Part shown: positions 61,554-64,000 of the stretch, piece after piece
Numbering within the stretch: position 1 is the first letter of the stretch
Layout: each line of letters begins with the position of its first letter
Assembly: GCA_038327685.1 (NCBI GenBank)
Contig: JBBQLH010000006.1
Location: forward strand, 1-64,000
Length of the DNA stretch: 64,000 nt
Reading direction: 5' to 3'
From: DASQFQ01 sp038327685
GTDB taxonomy: Bacteria; Actinomycetota; Thermoleophilia; Solirubrobacterales; Solirubrobacteraceae
Program-made: the position numbers and the translations under genes
Notes under the pieces: generated by a model
Seen by the model: only the letters and a program-made list of their open reading frames with translations
The model's database searches: none
What the model was told of the DNA's origin: nothing

Positions 61554-62924
61554 CTAACCGAAGGGGTTCAGGGCCCCGATGACCTTCTTCCCGCCGTCGA
61601 TCGCCTTCTCTCCCACGTCCTTGACCTTGTTCACAGCAATGGTGGTGGCATGGCCTACCGGCTTGAACACCTTGTCGTCGGCGAAGTGCGCGACGTCCTT
61701 GGCGCGATCGTAGCCCCAGCCGGCGAGCTGAGAGCCGTACTTGCCCCCGAAGTAGCTGGCGCCGAGGGCGAGCCCGGCGCACGCCAGGCCGCCGACGCCG
61801 GCCGTGGCGACACCGATCGCACCGCAGACGACCGTGACCCCGGCGCCCGCGGCCCACGCGCCGCCGACGCCGCCGGCGGTCTTGGTCAGGCCCTTGGCGA
61901 GCCCGTCGCTCTTGACGTTGTCGTAGAGCGAGAGCGCGGTGCCGGCGATCCCGAGGCCCTTGCCGACCTTGCCCAGCCCCTTGAGGAACTTGCTCGCGGG
62001 CGACTTGGTGATGGGGCCGCCCGACGAGGCATTGGGCGGCAGCGGCGCCTTGGCGGTCCTCGCGCCCTTGCTGAACTTCGTCATCCCCTTCTCGATGTCC
62101 TTGAAGCGCGGGTCGACGACCTTGCGGACCTGGGCGAGCGGCTTGACGATGAAGTTGTTGGTGAGCTTGCGGCTGCTGAGGTAGTCCTTGAGCGCCTTGT
62201 CGCGCTCCGCGAGCGCCTTGACGTACTCAGGGGTGCCGGGGCGGGCCGTGTTGTAGAGCTTGCGCTGAGCCTTCATGAGCTTCTCGCGCGCCCGCTCGTT
62301 GATCTTCTCCGAGACAACGTTCGGAGCGCCCGCGGCCCGGATGCAGTTGCCGGCGTCCGCGGTCGAGCCGAGGCAGATGATGGTCTTCTTCGTCTCATCG
62401 GCGGTGGAGCTGCCGCCGCCGGGGCCGTTGCCGCCGCCCGGGCCGTTCCCGCCGCCGCCCGGGCCGTTCCCGCCGCCGCCCGGGCCGTTCCCGCCGCCCG
62501 GGCCGTTCCCGCCGCCGCCCGGGCCGTTCCCGCCGCCGCCCGGGCCGTTCCCGCCGCCCGGGCCGTTCCCGCCGCCGGGGTTGTTCCCGCCGCCTGGGCC
62601 GTTGCCGCCGCCCGGGTTGTTGCCGCCGCCCGGGTTGGTGCCTCCGCCCGGGTTGGTGCCGCCCGGCCCACCGGCGCCGCCGCTCGAGTCGTCCTTGCCG
62701 CCGCCCGAGATCAGGGCGACCATGTCGTTCGTCGCCTGCGCGATCTTCCCGTCCACGTTGGAGGCGATCAGCGCGCCGATGATCACGGCGACCAGCAGCA
62801 GGATGCCCATGTACTCGGCAGCGCTCTGGCCGCGGTCGCTGCGAAGGGAACGAAGGGTCCTCACGGCACTGCAGGGTGCCATCGCGCGGCGCGCTTCGGG
62901 AGGGCCGACGGTCTCATCTTCCAT
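61554..62924 (-). CDS. Flp-type prepilin-leader protein with Gly/Pro-rich linker and glycine-zipper toxin-like C-terminus
   Basis: 456 residues. Near residue 30 the sequence DRGQSAAEYMGILLLVAV has the exact layout of a Flp/Tad prepilin peptidase site: cleavage after Gly, glutamate at +5, tyrosine at +6, then a hydrophobic helix. A linker of about 85 residues with repeats NGPGGG/NPGGG follows. The C-terminal 270 residues have a charged helical part (ERAREKLMKAQRKLYNTARP), a long Gly/Ala-rich segment (KGLTKTAGGVGGAWAAGAGV) and an amphipathic tail (ALNPFG). That layout resembles polymorphic or channel-forming toxins. I see no catalytic motif. ATG 62882 and GTG 62862 are other possible starts. 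Confidence 0.82.
   Translation of the reverse strand: MEDETVGPPEARRAMAPCSAVRTLRSLRSDRGQSAAEYMGILLLVAVIIGALIASNVDGKIAQATNDMVALISGGGKDDSSGGAGGPGGTNPGGGTNPGGGNNPGGGNGPGGGNNPGGGNGPGGGNGPGGGGNGPGGGGNGPGGGNGPGGGGNGPGGGGNGPGGGNGPGGGSSTADETKKTIICLGSTADAGNCIRAAGAPNVVSEKINERAREKLMKAQRKLYNTARPGTPEYVKALAERDKALKDYLSSRKLTNNFIVKPLAQVRKVVDPRFKDIEKGMTKFSKGARTAKAPLPPNASSGGPITKSPASKFLKGLGKVGKGLGIAGTALSLYDNVKSDGLAKGLTKTAGGVGGAWAAGAGVTVVCGAIGVATAGVGGLACAGLALGASYFGGKYGSQLAGWGYDRAKDVAHFADDKVFKPVGHATTIAVNKVKDVGEKAIDGGKKVIGALNPFG
62461..62577. repeat. 60-base tandem repeat in the Gly/Pro linker
   Basis: Bases 62461-62517 and 62521-62577 are identical at 57 of 57 compared positions with a period of exactly 60. Each unit encodes two NGPGGGG blocks and one NGPGGG block. 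Less perfect NPGGG repeats flank it to about 62660. Confidence 0.9.
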
Positions 62925-62980
62925 GTCGGGACCGGTCCTGGGCCCTGTTGCGGGGCCCGACCCTGTGGCACTCTGAGGCC

Positions 62981-63880
62981 ATGCCGAGGAACGTCACCCG
63001 CGCCGCGCTGCTCCTGCTCGCCGCCCTCGCCGCCGTGGTCGTGGCCGCCTGCGGCGGCTCCGACGGTGCCTCGTCGGAGACGAGCGCGAACCAGCAGCTC
63101 CGGAGCGTCAAGCCGCTTCCGAGCGAGCAGGTCAGCGTCGCGGCCCGCATCTTCTTCGACAACGCGCCGCCCTCCGTGGGCGACAAGCTCGAGCTGACGT
63201 TCAACGGCCCGCTGCGCAACAACGGCAGCGACAAGCTCCCGAGCCTCGACTGGAAGGTCGCGTTCGCGGGGCTCACCACGAAGTTCACGAGCCGGATCGT
63301 CTCGACGGGCGACAACTTCTTCATCAACCTCGGCGGCCAGGACTTCGAGGCCGGCCGTGAGGCCGTCGGGCAGATCGTCGAGCAGGCGCGGAACTCCAAG
63401 CAGAAGGGCGTCGTCGGCTTCGATCCGCTCGCCGCCGTCGACGGCGTCAAGAAGGCCGGCACGGTCATCGTCGCCGGCACCAGGGCGACCCGCTACACGG
63501 GCACGATCGACCTGGACGGCGTGATGGACCAGTACGAGCGCCTCAGCCAGACGCTCCCGACCCAGGGCGCGGCCGCCGCGGTGCCGCAGGGCAAGCTGAC
63601 CCCGGCCCAGCGCGCGCAGGTCAAGCGCACGTTCGGCCACCCGCGCTTCGAGGCCGCGGTCGCCGGCGACGACACGATCCGCCGGCTCGTCGTCACCACC
63701 AGGTTCACGACCCCGGTGGCCAACCGGGACTCCGCGGGCGGCATCACCGGCGGTCGCATGGAGTACCGGGTCGAGTACAGCGACGTCGGCAAGCCCGTCA
63801 CCATCACCCCCCCGACGAAGACGCAGCCGATCGGGGACTTCGCCCGCGAGCTGCAGCGCATCCTCGCGAAGCGCGGTTAG
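62981..63880 (+). CDS. secreted lipoprotein (LppX/LprG-like fold possible)
   Basis: 299 residues from ATG 62981. A lipobox is present (AALAAVVVAACGG). The mature part alternates strands and turns, e.g. LPSEQVSVAARIFFDNAPPS, SLDWKVAFAGLTTKFTSRIV and GGRMEYRVEYSDVGKPVTIT, in the manner of LppX/LprG/LprA-type lipid-binding lipoproteins, but this is only a fold impression. Divergent from the prepilin-leader operon with 56 bases between starts. Confidence 0.82.
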   Translation: MPRNVTRAALLLLAALAAVVVAACGGSDGASSETSANQQLRSVKPLPSEQVSVAARIFFDNAPPSVGDKLELTFNGPLRNNGSDKLPSLDWKVAFAGLTTKFTSRIVSTGDNFFINLGGQDFEAGREAVGQIVEQARNSKQKGVVGFDPLAAVDGVKKAGTVIVAGTRATRYTGTIDLDGVMDQYERLSQTLPTQGAAAAVPQGKLTPAQRAQVKRTFGHPRFEAAVAGDDTIRRLVVTTRFTTPVANRDSAGGITGGRMEYRVEYSDVGKPVTITPPTKTQPIGDFARELQRILAKRG

Positions 63881-64000
63881 TACCGCACCGCCTCGAGATA
63901 GAGCCCGTACGGCGGCGCCGTGCGTCCCGCCTCCGCGCGCGGGCGGCCCTCCAGCAGCGTCGCGAAGCCCTCGACTGAGCGCCGGCCCGAGGCGACCTCG
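63877..64000 (-). CDS. truA: tRNA pseudouridine synthase A, C-terminal end (5' part outside window)
   Basis: Forty codons are visible on the minus strand, ending at a TAA. The sequence EVASGRRSVEGFATLLEGRP followed by TAPPYGLYLEAVRY is the C-terminus of TruA, which modifies U38-U40 in the tRNA anticodon stem. The active aspartate is upstream of the window. Its stop overlaps the lipoprotein stop convergently. Confidence 0.88.
   Translation of the reverse strand, partial: EVASGRRSVEGFATLLEGRPRAEAGRTAPPYGLYLEAVRY

Overview
The window is a visibly very GC-rich bacterial chromosome segment with densely packed genes and frequent 4-base stop/start overlaps (ATGA, GTGA). F420-type luciferase-like oxidoreductase, ECF sigma factors fused to zinc-finger/membrane tails, RTX proteins with cysteine caps and lipobox proteins together suggest a high-GC actinobacterium, most likely class Thermoleophilia (Solirubrobacterales-like). 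That placement rests on remembered family traits, not on a marker-gene tree.

Layout. 1-12.3 kb: end of an acyl-CoA dehydrogenase, a HerA/YjgR-type ATPase, a decayed second acyl-CoA dehydrogenase, an ArsR-type regulator divergent from an MFS transporter, then SDR, GNAT, cupin, FAD oxidase, AraC and small enzyme genes. Several genes here are truncated, internally shortened or fused. 12.3-24.5 kb: a large palindrome, an RTX/beta-propeller surface protein, PlsC-like acyltransferase, biotinyl-carrier/enoyl-CoA hydratase pair, murein endopeptidase, gamma-glutamyltransferase behind an RBS-masking hairpin, a BioF-like protein lacking its PLP lysine, SthA-like flavoprotein, BKACE protein, spermidine-synthase-like membrane protein and rubredoxin. 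24.5-31.3 kb: NUDIX, trans-sulfuration enzyme, ABC exporter, second gamma-glutamyltransferase, and the two ends of a collapsed peptide ABC-transporter operon beside an intact GntR regulator. 31.3-47.7 kb: ACC deaminase with a pyruvate-dehydrogenase-E1-like enzyme, F420 oxidoreductase, aldehyde dehydrogenase, ArfB, ECF sigma factor, amino acid dehydrogenase, MBL hydrolase, sugar dehydrogenase, a molybdopterin oxidoreductase operon, lipid enzymes and a MarR-controlled glyoxalase. 47.7-64 kb: tRNA-Pro(CGG), a second ECF fusion, acyl-CoA ligase, patatin, a PKD-containing secreted protein, DacB, Ppa, LigA, SurE, then a three-gene operon for a prepilin-leader, glycine-rich, toxin-like protein, a lipoprotein and the end of TruA.

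How it works together. Most genes serve lipid/acyl-CoA metabolism, amino acid and 2-oxo-acid catabolism, envelope maintenance and local regulation. Two threads stand out. First, four loci look like products of deletion (acyl-CoA dehydrogenase, YdeI/OmdA protein, cupin-TPR protein, peptide transporter). Second, the 60.3-62.9 kb operon encodes a protein with a Flp-type prepilin processing site, a repeat-expanded Gly/Pro linker and a glycine-zipper C-terminal region, followed by a two-lobed cytoplasmic protein and a small membrane protein: this is the best candidate for an undescribed secreted system.
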